Assembly: GCA_947000775.1 (NCBI GenBank)
Contig: CAMQGK010000604.1
Location: forward strand, 5,448,501-5,512,500
DNA length: 64,000 nt
Direction: 5' to 3'
Source: Pterois miles
Lineage: Eukaryota; Chordata; Actinopteri; Perciformes; Scorpaenidae
Below, piece after piece: positions 1-12,512 of the stretch (the first letter of the stretch is position 1; every line of letters begins with the position of its first letter). The position numbers were made by a program, and so were the translations under genes. Under the pieces are notes generated by a model that was not told where the DNA came from, did not search any database, and worked only from the letters and a program-made list of their open reading frames with translations.

Positions 1-23
1 GGGATCTATCTATCTATCTATCT
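1..23. repeat. TATC/ATCT tetranucleotide microsatellite (truncated by window edge)
   Basis: The first bases are four to five tandem ATCT units, continuing off the left edge. The stretch from here to about 400 is AT-rich. I see no exon, no long open frame and no PIGB coding exon in it, although PIGB is the divergent neighbour of PIGBOS1 in mammals. Confidence 0.6.
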
Positions 24-463
24 GAGATAAATACAGTATATGATAACCATATGATAGATATAGATATCAAATGTTAATAAAAATAATATAAATAAAACCA
101 CTCACTAAATTAAAAAATATAGATCCAGAAAGACACATTACATCACTACTATTTATGACAGTAAAAAGCATCAAAATTATGATACTTAATAAAAATAAAA
201 AAAACATGTAAAAAGTCTAAATCTTTCTGAAGTAATGATTTTTATTTACCTTTAGTAAATAATCATTCCCCCTCATTCTTACTTTCCCTGAATATGTTAA
301 ATGATTTGAGTTCTCTAGTTTTGTTATAGAATGAGATGAGAAATGGGGAAGATTTTAGATTTTATTAGTTAGATTAGGAGATTGGGATAATTGTTTTATT
401 TTCGGTATAGCCGAAGGCGGAAATGACCGTCTCCACAAACCACCGAGCAGGTTCCTGTGCAGT

Positions 464-477
464 CCGCCAGGGGGCGG
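464..477 (+). promoter_or_regulatory. CTCF-like binding motif upstream of pigbos1
   Basis: The 14 bases CCGCCAGGGGGCGG match the vertebrate CTCF core CCASYAGRKGGCRS at 13 of 14 positions, the only mismatch being G for A at position 3. It lies about 25 bp upstream of a TATA-like element in a short GC-rich patch. Occupancy is an inference. Confidence 0.5.
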
Positions 478-500
478 GCTGCAGCTTTTTGCTGTTCTGC

Positions 501-507
501 TATAAAT
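501..507 (+). promoter_or_regulatory. TATA-like box of pigbos1
   Basis: TATAAAT sits 20-30 bp upstream of a pyrimidine-rich segment that would start the first pigbos1 exon. Its spacing to the putative start near 530 suits a TATA element. Strength is unknown. Confidence 0.4.
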
Positions 508-529
508 GAGAGTAGAAGAAGAATGTCTT

Positions 530-660
530 CCTGCTTGTCTTCCTGCTGCATTTTAGACTCCTCGGTGTCCTTGTAGTTGTTAGTTGTGTTTTTACCTGTG
601 TGTCCTCCCTCTGTCTGTCTCTTTGGTGATTACAGACTCCTCAAATAAATCGCTTCCTCG
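530..660 (+). other. pigbos1: pigbos1 non-coding first exon (putative 5' UTR)
   Basis: A pyrimidine-rich stretch downstream of the TATA-like box ends at a consensus donor (TCCTCG|GTGAGT, donor at 661). The next plausible acceptor (CTTTCAG at 2081-2087) leads straight into the pigbos1 coding exon. The 5' end is estimated. The intron 661-2087 contains a dispersed repeat and a CA microsatellite and no other gene. Confidence 0.5.
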
Positions 661-904
661 GTGAGTTACGAATATTAGAAAATTACCTGTGAACCAGTTA
701 AACTGTCATGTTTGTGTTGTGTTCAGCTAAACGGCTAGGAAGCTGTAAAGCAAGGAGACGCAGTATCCTCATATCCGGTCGGGGTTTTTCAAAATAAGAT
801 ACGTTAAAATGACTAATTCTCAGTGGAAGTAGTTTAAATGCAGCAGTGGGAAGAATTGGAGCAAATATGACTAAAAAAATAAAACAGTCATATATTCTGG
901 CAGT

Positions 905-1345
905 AGTGCATGAAACAATGAAAAAATCATGGTCCTCTGTGTTTCTGGTGCTCTTAATGACATCTGCAAAATTTCACAGACGGAAACCAACCAACTAATC
1001 GGAGCAGAGCTGGAGCCTGACGTCTCTGAGCAGCTGTCAATCACTCACAAACTCTGATCAAAGTAGGCAGCACTGATTAAATATGAATCAATATTCTCTT
1101 ATTGTAATGAGTATTTCTGGCATAAAATGTTTTCAGAAACATCTTGTAGTTACTGTTACAGCCATGTAACAGCCATGTTGAGATCAGTTGAGGAAATACC
1201 AAGCACCGCCCACCTGCCGGACCACAGCCAATAGGAATGCTCTCTCTCTCTGAAATGACCTGAGATTGGCCAAAGTCTCCCATCATGGCCACATATTCTA
1301 AAGCCTGTAAACAGCCATGAGGAGGTGCAGAAGTCTAGTTTTCTC
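905..1345 (+). repeat. Dispersed repeat family B, copy 1
   Basis: The same sequence recurs at 50205-50625 in inverse orientation and at 63545 to the window end. Shared blocks include GAGCAGCTGTCAATCACTCA, a CAGAAACATCTTGTAGTTAC block, and a segment around a CATGTTGAGATCAGTTGAGG core. No open frame or terminal repeat is clear, so the class is unknown. It lies in the pigbos1 intron. Confidence 0.7.
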
Positions 1346-1817
1346 TCAGTACACTTGAATTACAAGATGCTGAAAGGTTATTATAGAAATGTACATTGAT
1401 GCCAAAATATTCTGCCTACCATAGGTTTAATTTCAGGGATCACTTTTGTATTGCACAATGGTTTATATGACCATGACAACATTTTGCCAGTCTAATTGTT
1501 TTATTGAGTTCACTATAATTGATTAAAATATCTATCCTAGAGCAAAACATGACTTAATCATTACATTAATCATTCATTAATCATTACACATTAGGCACTA
1601 TTTTCAGGTAATACTGCCATAGTGTGTTTATGCTTATCTCATCTAATTTGCTTCATTTCAAATCCATCAAACAAATACAGATCCTTGTTCATATTGTATA
1701 GATTAATATAAAATAAATTTAGCAGATAAATTAATATAAATGACTTGTTCAAATGGAAATTTGGACTAATCTTTATAAAAAGAAATGCCTGTTTTTCTGA
1801 GTATGATGCATGAAAAT

Positions 1818-1833
1818 ACACACACACACACAA
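1818..1833. repeat. CA dinucleotide microsatellite
   Basis: About eight AC units in the pigbos1 intron. Confidence 0.8.
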
Positions 1834-2132
1834 TTTATGCAGAAATACTTTGTGGCGGACGTGGTATTAAACCTGTACCATTGGTCCAGCACAGACAGCA
1901 ACACAGCTGCTAGCTTGCACTGTATGTAGAATCGCTAACAACATCCATGCTGCAAGTTATGCTAACAATTTTGCAAGAACATGTAACATTCAGCAGCGCA
2001 CAGGAGATGCAAAATGATAAATTATATATTTAAAAAAGAGATAATAGATAAAATGTCTTGGATAACAACACTTAACTCTTCTTTCAGGATCATCTTGTGT
2101 CTCAGCATTGGGACTTCATATTAAAAGAAGTC

Positions 2133-2291
2133 ATGTTTCGAAGAAGATTACCATTCTCACAGATCGCCTTAGCCACACTGCTGGGAGTCGCTGGTGGTAT
2201 TTATATCTACAGACCTTGTTTTGAGCCGGGGCTGAAGACGTCAGGACAACAAAACCAGGATGTGCCAAAGAAACAGAATGAAACGGACTGA
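2133..2291 (+). CDS. pigbos1: PIGBOS1-like mitochondrial microprotein (52 aa)
   Basis: A 52-residue frame opening MFRRRLPFSQIALATLLGVA matches the PIGBOS1 family, whose human member is 54 aa and opens MFRRLTFAQLLFATVLGIAGG. Residues 6-25 form one hydrophobic helix with small residues, followed by a polar tail rich in Q, K, D and E. Human PIGBOS1 is a single-pass mitochondrial outer-membrane protein that contacts ER CLCC1 and tunes the unfolded protein response. I infer the same role from family. The frame is open upstream to 2097 but has no other ATG, so the start is 2133. The coding region is in one exon starting at 2088 after a good acceptor. The neighbour rab27a also flanks PIGBOS1 in human 15q21, which supports the identification. 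Confidence 0.9.
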   Translation: MFRRRLPFSQIALATLLGVAGGIYIYRPCFEPGLKTSGQQNQDVPKKQNETD

Positions 2292-2449
2292 AATGATTCA
2301 TCGCTCCCGGGAAATACTTCACAGACAGAAGCCAGAAGAACGACAGAGAGGCTGCTGGACTGTCAGAGCTGGAGGCCAAACCAAAGGCAAGACCAACGTG
2401 GATAAATTCATGCTTCCTCTGGGTTTTTTGAATGATTGTTAATGTGCAA

Positions 2450-2455
2450 AATAAA
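2450..2455 (+). promoter_or_regulatory. pigbos1: pigbos1 polyadenylation signal
   Basis: AATAAA about 160 bp after the stop codon. The mRNA end is expected near 2470-2480. Confidence 0.6.
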
Positions 2456-3681
2456 GTATTTAATAATTTGACATCCTGAAGTATCATCTGTTTTGAAATG
2501 TTGTGTTAAATGATGTTTTCATTTCCGAAGCTTATAAAGGGAAGTATTTTTAAATAAAACTCATAGTCTTTTTACCTCAGCTTAATGCTATATGCAAAAT
2601 GTAATGTATTGAATATTGGAAGTGCCAAAACCTAGAAGTATTTCAGCCATAAGCTCCTTTGTCACATTCACAATGCTTTTTCCCCACAGGGATAAAAGGT
2701 CAGTGTTCACCTAAGTCTGAAAATAGTTCATGTTTAGTTCTACATTTTAATTTAAATACATTACTATCTGAATTTGTGACACTATACAATCTATTTTTTA
2801 TTACAGCATCAATTTCATCTGGCAGAGGTGACAGTATTCAAATCCTTCACATAAGTTAAAGTATCATTATAACAATGTAAAAATACTCCCTTGAAAGTAA
2901 AAATCCCTCATTCAAAAAATAAATAAAAGTTTTAGAAAATCTAACCAAGAGTTTGATCACTTTCCACAGTTTAGTTCAGTTTAGTTATAGGAACAGGCAA
3001 GTTTAATAGTCTCTCTAAAGAGAAAATACTAGTTTGTTATGTGATTTAGATTATTCATTCATATTTCAGTATACATTATATGATGTAAGGGCTGCCCTTC
3101 AAATTTAAATATCCATCCATTTCTTCCTTTATTTAGTTCCTCAGGGAATGTCTGATGTACGAAGGAAACAGTTTTTATGACAGATTTTGTGGGACAGAAG
3201 ACGGTTCTTTGCTTGCAATGTAATGTCTAATGTCTCAAACATTTCACCACTGTAACGGTTTTTCTGTTTTATAAGTTAATGTGGGCTGGGCATTTGCATG
3301 TGCATGACACAATAAATAATGCAGCTATTATCAGCATTATTATAAACAGTATAAGGATGCATTAAAATCATAGATTCATAGTTTATCAATTCATAAACAG
3401 CTCAAGGGGTCGAATCCCCTACAAAAGGTCACAACACATCTGCTAAGTTGTGACAAATGGGGTAGGAAAGAAAAAACATAGTTTTGATACTGACATTAAA
3501 CTCATTTACTGGACTTTTGAGAAATTTTGGATGACTTTCCTCAAACAGGTATTTAAATGAAATCATCTAAGTAGTTTAGGGGTGGAACTGCAACTCTGAA
3601 ATGTGACAAGGGGCACCAACCAAACAGGACTTTTCTGTACGGTGTTACAAGCCAAAATGGTGGGAGTAGTGGTTTAATTCG

Positions 3682-3894
3682 TCCATCCAGCTGACACTGG
3701 GCCAAGGCAGGGTACACCCTGGACATCAATTAACCTGCATGTCTTTGGACTGTGGGAGGAAGCCAGAGAACCCGGAGAAAACCCACGCCAACATGGGGAA
3801 AACATGCAAACTCCACACAGAAGGACCGGATTCAAACCTGCAAACCTCTTGCTGTGAGGCGAAAGTGCTAACTACCGTACCACCGTGCAGTCCC
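3682..3894 (-). mobile_element. tRNA-headed SINE, 5' part partly degraded
   Basis: On the minus strand it begins with the GGACTGCACGGTGG...TAGTTAGCAC head, reads through the conserved AGTTTGCATGTTTTCCCC segment and ends at a TGGATGGA-type tail (plus-strand TCCATCCA at 3682). The same family occurs at 18072, 30483, 48563 and 51138. Confidence 0.75.
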
Positions 3895-4377
3895 AGTTAA
3901 CTGTTAGCAATTATATTGTGTATTTATTAAATTTATGTTTAAAAAATCATCTTAATCTGCAGAGGAACCCTGAATCTGCACCTCTCAAATAAATATAGTG
4001 GAATAAAAAGTACAATATTTCCCTCTGATATGTTGTAGCAGTATAAAGTAGCACCAGTACTTGAAAAAATGTTGCCTACTAAGGTACATTTACTTATCTC
4101 AAGTTTAGACTAAAATATACTAACTTATTATTGTGATAAGTGATAAATGAACACTTCAAGGGCTCCACCATTTCTCATAATGTCAACAAACCTCCCAAGT
4201 TGTGAACTCGGAGCTTTCAGAAACTTTCCACTTACCAGGTCATGAATACCACATGACGGGGCGTTCATACAGGCCCAGCTCATAAACACGGTAAACACGA
4301 TCCCATTTGAAGGCATCATATTAAGCGCCTATTTGGCAGCCATTTTGAAAAATGGCTGCTCTCAGGCCCCAAATTAG

Positions 4378-4686
4378 TAGTGCCACGATACCCTTCAAAT
4401 GCGGGGTCGTGTTTACTGTAAATTTTAGTCGCATATTTTTTTATTTGTATTTTATGTCTGAGGAAAATGTTGACATTCTCATCAACCTCATCTTATGTCT
4501 CTATTTCCTTCATTATGTTACCCACTTGCTAGCTTGCTAAATTGTTAGCCTCTGTGTCTACAAGACACAGTAACGTTAATTTTGCCCTGCTTAGCAGCAT
4601 TTCACAACATAACCATGCATATCGTGTACATGACTTCCCAATCTCGTAAAAAGGGTAAACACAACCCAATTTGAAGGCACCATATA
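4378..4686 (+). mobile_element. MITE family D, copy 1 (left end degraded)
   Basis: It shares the TGTCTGAGGAAAATGTTGA core, the CCCACTTGCTAGCTTGCTAA segment and the right end TTGAAGGCACCA with the better preserved copy at 38568-39083. Confidence 0.6.
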
Positions 4687-5249
4687 TCTTTTCATAACAT
4701 AAAACTATATCTGTGCCAAAACATGTTGTTTTTTCTGGTTAATAGCCCTGTTACATGGACTAAGCATTTTAGTATTTAAACCTGATGAATAGTAAAAAAA
4801 AAACACGGAAATCAAACGTTTAGACTATGGGACCTTTACATATATATTTATGTTGATACTTTTGTGCTTTATCTCAACTTGTACTTTTAATTTACTTTAA
4901 ATTTAGCAATTTTTACCTCTTCCACCACCACTGGTAACTTAGCTGCCAGGTAAAAGTAGTGGGGAGTAGTCTACTTTATTTCCCTCAGAGGTGTACTGGA
5001 GTAGAAGTATTAAGTAACATGAAGTAGAAGTACTCGAGTAGAGTACCTTGAGCAACCTAAGAGTACTGGGTCGTGTTCCTGTGGGGGTGTAGTAGCCTAA
5101 CGGCTGGTGCTTCCCCTTCAGCTCGGTTAGCTGGCTAACGTGAGGAGGAGCTGTTTCTCCGCCGCCACGGGAAGTAAAGGAGGTGCTGAGTGCAGCTGAA
5201 GCAGGTCGCATGTCAACTAATGGCCCAGAGGCGACGGACAAAGTAAAGT

Positions 5250-5350
5250 CATCATTTGACCTCCTCTCGGTAAACTCCTAAACGGTCCCTTTTAACCACG
5301 TTTTTAACGGCAGGAGGACCCGGAGCGCAGCAGCAACGCCCCCGGGGCTG
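5250..5350 (+). other. rab27a: rab27a non-coding first exon and promoter region (putative)
   Basis: A CpG-rich patch from about 5130 to 5350, contrasting with AT-rich flanks, ends in a strong donor (GGGGCTG|GTGAGT, donor at 5351). The next acceptor that starts coding sequence is at 14210. The transcription start is not resolved. Confidence 0.45.
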
Positions 5351-6438
5351 GTGAGTAACGTTAGCTCGGTTAAAAGACAGTTTTCAGGAAATGTCCGTCT
5401 GCAGCATCTGTCAGCAGTTAACGAAGGGCTGGAAAGTTTTAACTCTAATTTACTCCATCGTCTGCATCAGTAACAGACTACTAACTTTAACTTGTTAAAT
5501 TCACCATCACACAACGAGGGTCCGCTGGCGTCCGGACACATTTGTCCACCTGCTTATCCTCCGAGCTGTTAGCTCATTACACAATAACTGTTACAGAGCA
5601 ACACAAGTAACAAAACTAGTTTCCCAAAGCAGGACGACACGTTTTTAACTTTAACCACAGCGTTTGGAGCCATATGTTGGCTGCAATGTGTCTGACAGAG
5701 GAAGCTGGGAAGCTGGCATCTTATGTAGTGTTTTGACAGGATCCAGATTAAGTAAAAAACAACAAAAAAGTGGGTATTTGTTGCCTAACAGGCCTCCTGA
5801 CCAGCTGTACACACACGGGACCAGCTGAGGGTCCTTACATTATGTTATTTGTTTCGGTTAATCAATTAGAGTGTTTGTTTGCTAGAGAATTGAGTTTTTT
5901 TTGTGACTGGTGCTGCAGATAAATCCTCACCAGGTATTTTAATGACCAGATAGTATGTTTCCAGCTTTGGCAGCCAGAAGTCTTAAAGACACATGGTGCC
6001 TATATCTAATCATTTGATTTTATTCTGAGTTACACATCATTATATAGTGCTACACCCTTTCAAGATCATGGTATGTGCATATCAGGATTTTCCCAAGGAG
6101 CTACTGGCCGGCCTCTGTGTTGGACAGCTGCCCAGGGTGGGTCCTCCACTTCTCCCTGACTAATGATTAAAGCTGCTTTTTGTTTGCTGGTCTGCAGGGC
6201 TGGTAGTACTGGGCCCCGCAAACACAGCTACTTGGTTAACTCCCAGTGAGAAAATACCAACGCATATTAAGATAGATTAGGGTTTATTTAGACCTGATCT
6301 GAACGGGAAACCCTCACTGAGATTAAAAGACTATTTTTAAAAGAGGCCAAATATGCAGCAGTAACAACCAAATAAACATCAAGACATAATTAAATATTCC
6401 ACAAAATCAGAATTAAACAGGAATGCAATTATATAATC

Positions 6439-8168
6439 TAGTGATGCGCCGATGCCAGATTGGATACTGACTCAAATAGCTGGATCAGATATCGGTGACA
6501 ATGGGGTCGATCTGTTTAACTTAATTTTGTTTATGTACTATAAATATTATATACTGGAATTTTAATTCACATTTAGGTTTTGACCAATTTGTTGCTGCAT
6601 TAAAAAGGTTGAATTCATGTTAATGCTGAAGATTTTGTTTGCCAAGTGGTTAGTGTTACACTTATTTTACTAATAAATAACAATCCACTAAATTTATGTT
6701 ATGTTATCTAGTATATATTTATTTGTTACATTTTGTTTTCCAAAGTTAGAACAGCAATGTTAAAGTCAAGTCTGATGTTTCCTTACACTTTAACACAGTG
6801 AGGCGTACAGCTTATTAATTAAACACTGGTATCAGGTCAGTACTCAATATCAATCTATACCGAAAGCCCAGATATAGCTATCGGGGCTGAAAAAATCAGA
6901 CTGATGTATTCCCAAACACAAGACACAACAAAAACAACAAGCTGCACATTATATATTATACATCAGTTAGTAATTTATTTGAGGTAAATTAATCAAGCAC
7001 ACATTTGATAGTTAAATGCACCATGCAACCATATTGTATACTGAAATAATAAAGGCCTTAAAACTAGATTTTAACTTAGGGCCCCCTCAAAAGTTGGAGT
7101 GTCCACCAATACTAAGTGGATTTGGTGACCGATCCACGTTAAAAACAGTCTCTCTTTCAAAATCATTGTTAAATTCACTTCCATCAGTTGCGTTAATTCA
7201 GTCGCTGTGAGCTGCCAAATAAATATTGCGGATCTACTACTGGTGTCAGATGATGTTATATAGTATGTATCAGCTAATAGATTGTGTTTAGATGATCAGA
7301 ATTGGTATTTGGAAAAAAAAAAGTCTTCTAATTTGTATGAATTGATTAAAGGGAGACATCTCAGGTGAATAGGGTAAAATCACCACGAAACCTCCCTGAT
7401 TAGACAAGTTTTCTGAAATTTTATGTTTAAATATGCAACTGATGCAGTATCTTATTAAATAAATATATGCTAATCTGCATACATTTCCAGTACAGATATC
7501 TAAATATTGGATAAAGCCAGGTTTAAAATCCTTGTCATTTTGTTTACATATTAGAGTCAAAGATTTTTACTGAGGAAATTTTATATATATCTCTTTTTAT
7601 GACTTCATCAATCGGAAAATACTGTCAGCCACCATTTATGTTTTAGGAATAAAATATTATGTGAGTCAGACTGTGAATGATAATGAACATCCCCGCCTGT
7701 AAAACCCTACACAGAGTCTATATACGAGTAGATGGGAAAGAAACTGGAAAGCTGCTGAAGTGATTTGCTTAATGCAAATGTGAGATTTCTGGCTCAGAGT
7801 CTGAGGAAAAACTAATTTGGAGAAAACAGACTATAAATATATGTATTGTAAAATTCCATACATTTTGAAGACACTTGAGGTGAATAGGGTAAAAAATATG
7901 AGCCAATATATCACAATGAAACCTTCCCAGTTGATTACTTACATTAAGACAGTTATTTTTTTGTATTAGAAGTTTTCAGAAATTTTTTGTTTAAATATGC
8001 AAATGAAGCATTATGTAATGTTAGCTTTGACTGCCTGTAGTGTCTCGCCTTAACAACAAAAAACAAAAAAAAAATAGTAGTTCAACAAATGGCAGGAAAA
8101 AAAGATGCAAATTTGTCTTGGAATAGCTGATATTGACTGATTCAGTCCATATATTGATGCATCTCTTA
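6439..8168. mobile_element. Degraded hAT-like non-autonomous element(s)
   Basis: The left end TAGTGATGCGCCGAT and the right end ATTGATGCATCTCTTA resemble the inverted ends of a common fish hAT MITE, and the interior near 6470-6510 and 6830-6890 has the matching GATATCGG/TATCGGGG blocks. No clean target duplication was found, and it may be two fragments rather than one element. Confidence 0.3.
7290..8020. repeat. Dispersed repeat family C, two partial copies
   Basis: Blocks around 7350-7560 and 7865-8015 share AGGTGAATAGGGTAAAA and a TGTTTAAATATGCAA motif with each other, and with 41935-42200 in a ripor1 intron (which also shares ATATTAGAGTCAAAG). Class unknown. Confidence 0.5.
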
Positions 8169-10297
8169 TCAGTGAAGAATGTTAAACTCACCTCCACACC
8201 ACCCTATAAAGGTTTATTGTTTATGCAGGGCAGTCATTAGATCATACTTCTTGTTCTTTTTGTTTGTTTACTGCACTCAGCGTTTTCTTACTTAACACAA
8301 CGGAAGATCATTACCATCTGAGCTCGCTTCCTTTTCTCAGCTGCGATAGGACTCAGTGGGACGTGTACTATGACTTTTAAATGGCCCTGAATGTAGAGTT
8401 TTTTGCACATCTTTATACACTGGACATATTATGCATTAAAATTTACTTTTGTTTCATTATAGCATTCACATGTTAACGTACTATTTGTTGTTTGTGGTTG
8501 GGTCTCAATAAGAAGTCATATGATTAGACTGATAATAGTTTGCAGAAATTTGCTGACACAATCTGCGTCTACAGCAGTGTGGTTTTGCTTAACTGTGTCA
8601 CTTGTGTGACCTGTTTTCACTAAAACAGAAGTCATATACTGACTCAAGTTTTTATGCCAGGGTTTTCAATAAGTAAGTTGGGTTGAAAAAATATATTATA
8701 AGCAGTCAGAATACAGCAGACACTTTGACTTATTATAGCAGGAAAAGTACACCTGTTTCTAATAGCATTAGTTATGTCTCAGTTGCTATTGCTGTGAACC
8801 AACATGTACAATACTGGGCGGGACCCTCGACATGGCTCACCTTAATGTGATCTTGCAGCCACAATTATTTTGTTAATTACATGTCTGTTGTAAAAAAAGT
8901 CTAATGGGGACATGCAATTGCCAGTTTCTTAGGCACACCTAGCAAAAACTAATTCAGTAATTTCAGAGGGTCTACTGTCGTGGTGGACAAAAAAAGACCC
9001 ATGCCTCAGTATAATGCAATACAATTCAACAGCACCACAAACTACATCCTACAAAATGATCTTAAAGTTGAATCAATGCTGCTCTTAAACAGTTTCAACA
9101 AAAACGGAGGATTGTAACCTTCATGAAGGGAGGATTTATTGCAGCGTTGTTGTATTGGACTGCATTAGTTTTAGCTAGCTGTCCATAATGACTGATTGTA
9201 TCAGTGGGTCTTGTGCGTGGAAGATAAGAGGACAGTGGTGTAACGAAAGATTAAATGTGGCAGGAAGTTGTGAGAGCTCATTAGCCATCATGCTGTTATG
9301 TGGGTATAAAGGAGTGGAGGTTGTGACCTGAGAAACATGATTTTCATTGACCAGAATGAAAGAGTTACTCTATTTACAGTTTCTCTGTGGGCTTCAGTAC
9401 TTATTTCTAATGAACATGTTACTCACTAATGGCTATATCTTATTTATTTTTATATACAGTATAATATAATGGAGAGGGATAGGAATCTGTGTGGGTTTGA
9501 TGGTTGTCTTGCCTTGTAGAGGGCATAAAAATTAGATTTGTAAAGCATTTTCGAAATCAGTTATAAAGAGCTTTACAACAGAGTAAACCATGTGATGAAG
9601 AATCAGCCGTGAAGAGTAAAATAAACCTGTATTCATAACTTTTAACCTACCTGAGTCAAAACAGGCGCATGAGCGGGAATGTGGACATCACAGTGGTGAG
9701 GCTCACCGTTTATGGCCACATCGGTGCTTGAAGCAGCCGTTTCCATCACAGTGCATTTATCGTGGACCTTACTTTTGCACGAGACCTTAAGCAGCTTATG
9801 GCCCCAGATGAAAGGTTCAGTGGGGGTTTACAGTGAAAGAATGCAAGACTTGTCTGAAGTCTTTTCTACGCGCTGGTCATATGATACATCTGCACTTTCT
9901 TTTGAATGTTTTGACCGGATGTAGTCGACCATGTCAAATGTTTCATCCAGTGGGTATCACAGTGTGCTTCTCATTGTGTAAGAAAATATGTGCTTCTACA
10001 CCTAAGTCTTTAATGTAAAGCAATTCAACCATTAATCCAAAATATGTAGAACAAACAAGCTACTAATATGTATGTATGTAATATGTAAATAATGACTATT
10101 TTCTTGTAGTGAGTCGACAGAAACTGGAGTGTTGTCTGTAGCTGGAGAGGGACAGAGGAGTTGAAAATGTTTTCTGTCAATGTGTCAGCAAGATGAAACT
10201 GCTCTTGCGTTATGGACATTATCCCACAATGTCATCAACTGTACAAATCTACATGTGGAGGTCTGGCATAATATTATAAAAGTCTAAGCCTACATAC

Positions 10298-11401
10298 TAG
10301 GGGTGGGACGGTTCATAAAAGTCAAGGTTCGGTTCAGGGTTTGGGGTCACGGTTTTTGGCTTGGTTCGGTTCAGCGGTAAACAGTTTTTATGGTACAGCA
10401 AGGAGGCCAATTTTAATTTGAACAGCTTTTCATTTATTTGCCAAAATAAGTCAACTGTTTGTCTGAACAACAATAGACAAGGCTAACATAAGGAACAAGT
10501 GCCACTGTGTTATTTAAAATAATTAATAAATAAAAAACAAATTATAGGGTTAGACCATCAAACAAAATGTCCATCAGGGCAGCCAGCATTAGACCTTTTT
10601 TAAACAACAGTGACATATGTCTCTCTACTCCCTGATATTTAAAAAATAATAATTAAAAAAATAAAACACAGAGGCTAAGGGACATCAACATAAAGTGCAG
10701 CATAATCCAAACACACACTGTTTCAAAACAACGCTGCTCTGTTCGTTCTGTTTTCATGATCTTCTGCTAGAAGATGACTTTGTCCACATTCAGCCCTGGA
10801 TGTCCATCCGTCTGTAGTCAGAGCTACATGCTCTGTGTTGGACAGGTCTTTCACAAGTCCTCGTCGTGTCTGTTCATACGGTTCGGGAATCACTGTGTAG
10901 CTTATGTGTCTGCCAGACGGCACATTATAGCGCGGCTCAAGTAGCCTGATAATATGCTGAAATCCAGCATCCTCCACGACAGCTTTAGGTGTGTTTTTGC
11001 TCTGAGTCTGCATGTAGAGGCTGTTTAAATGCTGCTGGGATCATCATGTTGGAAGTATTGCCGCTAGTATAAGCCACATGTGTTGAACAGTGCTTACACA
11101 CAGTTGACATTTTATCCAACACTTTTTTCCCGTCACTGTAATGCGTAACACCAAGTTCGTAATGCTCCCACACAGCAGAGCGAAACGACGCTGGTGGTCT
11201 TTATCGTGTCCACTCTCCATTTCCTATCATGTCATTTCAGGATCACAGCCGTACTCTGCACTTCATCAGTGTCTGTGCCAACAATACACAATCGGCCTCA
11301 TAACCTATTTCAAATGATCTGAATGATACATACGTGAACTGAACCGTGACTAGCGAACCAAACGTTTAGTTTTTTTTTTACCCAAACCATGCCCACCCCA
11401 A
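10298..11401 (-). mobile_element. hAT-superfamily DNA transposon relic
   Basis: The imperfect terminal inverted repeats TAGGGGTGGG (left) and CCCACCCCAA (right) bound 1.1 kb. The flanking 8-mers CTACATAC and CTATATGC agree at 6 of 8 bases, as expected for an old hAT target duplication. The inside carries a broken minus-strand BED/hAT transposase. The element is internally deleted and inactive. Confidence 0.65.
10723..11173 (-). pseudogene. Broken hAT (ZBED-like) transposase fragment
   Basis: Two overlapping minus-strand frames (11173-10985, then 11013-10723) encode adjacent parts of one transposase. The first has a Cys-x2-Cys start of a BED finger (VCKHC). The second has the family-typical VVEDAGFQHIIRLLEPRYNV and a segment ending HVALTTDGWTSRA. 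The frame changes between them, and homology stops after TDGWTSRA, before most of the catalytic domain. Not functional. Confidence 0.7.
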
Positions 11402-11626
11402 CTATATGCTGTCACTGACACCTTTTCACTAGTACTTTCGATCAGGGACCCTCAAGAGTCCATGACACACCGTCAGGGGGTCCACGAAATAATTAGCTAT
11501 AAATTATAAAATTGTGCCGTATCACTAAAAAGTTCATATCTACAGATGGGTACCATTTGTACCAATAAAAAGCATATTGTGTCCATTACTACCACTATAT
11601 GGTATTACTACCGTATAGCTTTGGGC

Positions 11627-11876
11627 CTATAGAGTGCTATAGGAATGAGTCTTAAAACCCAGAAATGAGTTAGCAACTTAGCATGTCTGGTTACCCCACT
11701 CATGAATTTTGAAGCTGTTATGTGTCTTTAAAAACATTGTTGCTTACAAGCGGCTAAATGTGTTTACCACTGAGCTTATTTTCTGCAATAATCCAAAAAT
11801 TTGCTGAGGAAACCCAGGGTGATGCTAACAACCTGGTTATCCTATAAAAATATGTCATCCCTGGAGCACTCTATAG
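11627..11876. mobile_element. 250-bp MITE with ~22-bp terminal inverted repeats
   Basis: The left end CTATAGAGTGCTATAGG is mirrored at the right end by CCTGGAGCACTCTATAG, with a TCAT/ATGA extension. There is no coding potential. It lies in rab27a intron 1. Confidence 0.6.
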
Positions 11877-12512
11877 ATCATGAGTCACTAACGAATTGTT
11901 CCTGCTGCTGCTTAGCTTAGTTTATTAGCCAGCTAGCTAGCTGGCAAGCTGGCAACTACTGTACTGTCTATTATATCATGGAGAGTAGTGAATGAGTAAC
12001 ATTTGCATACTGATAGTTGCTTTTACTCTTTTCCAGACAGCCTTAAAGGATGAATCTGGTGTTATTCTTTACTTCTTTATGTCAATGAATCCCATGAATT
12101 GACCCAAAACAAGAAATTGTTAGTCTCTCTTTCACAATACTCTCCAACTTCCCTACCCTGTCTGCAACCAAATTTGTAGTTTCACTGTTAGAAATGCTCA
12201 GTAATTTCCTGAAACAACTTGGCACTCTAGTTTTTAGCATGTTACTCCAACAGGAGGAAATGGTGCGTTTGTGGTGACTATCTTTACTGGTAGATGAATA
12301 CACATTTGGAGTGTGCGCAGCAGCAACGCAGCGTATGTGAGATTGATCTAAAACAAACTACCCTTGTTCTTTGTAATGAAGGAACATGTCACCCCACGTG
12401 ACAGTGTGTCGCTGATGTGTTTTTAATTTCATTTTTGGACAACAGTTGAGGCACAGAGGAATAAGCTGACTTTGGCCGCACTGGTAACACTTGTTCATAG
12501 GTAAAAGTAATT

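Larger units (their letters stand above)
2480..5200. other. pigbos1-rab27a intergenic region
   Basis: No gene is seen. It is AT-rich and holds a SINE copy (3682-3894) and a MITE copy (4378-4686). Short open frames here lack homology and repeat-free support. Confidence 0.6.

Noticed and set aside
9712..10018. Two overlapping plus-strand frames in rab27a intron 1
   Set aside because: No recognisable domain, no splice phase link to rab27a and no promoter features. Probably chance or an unknown repeat.
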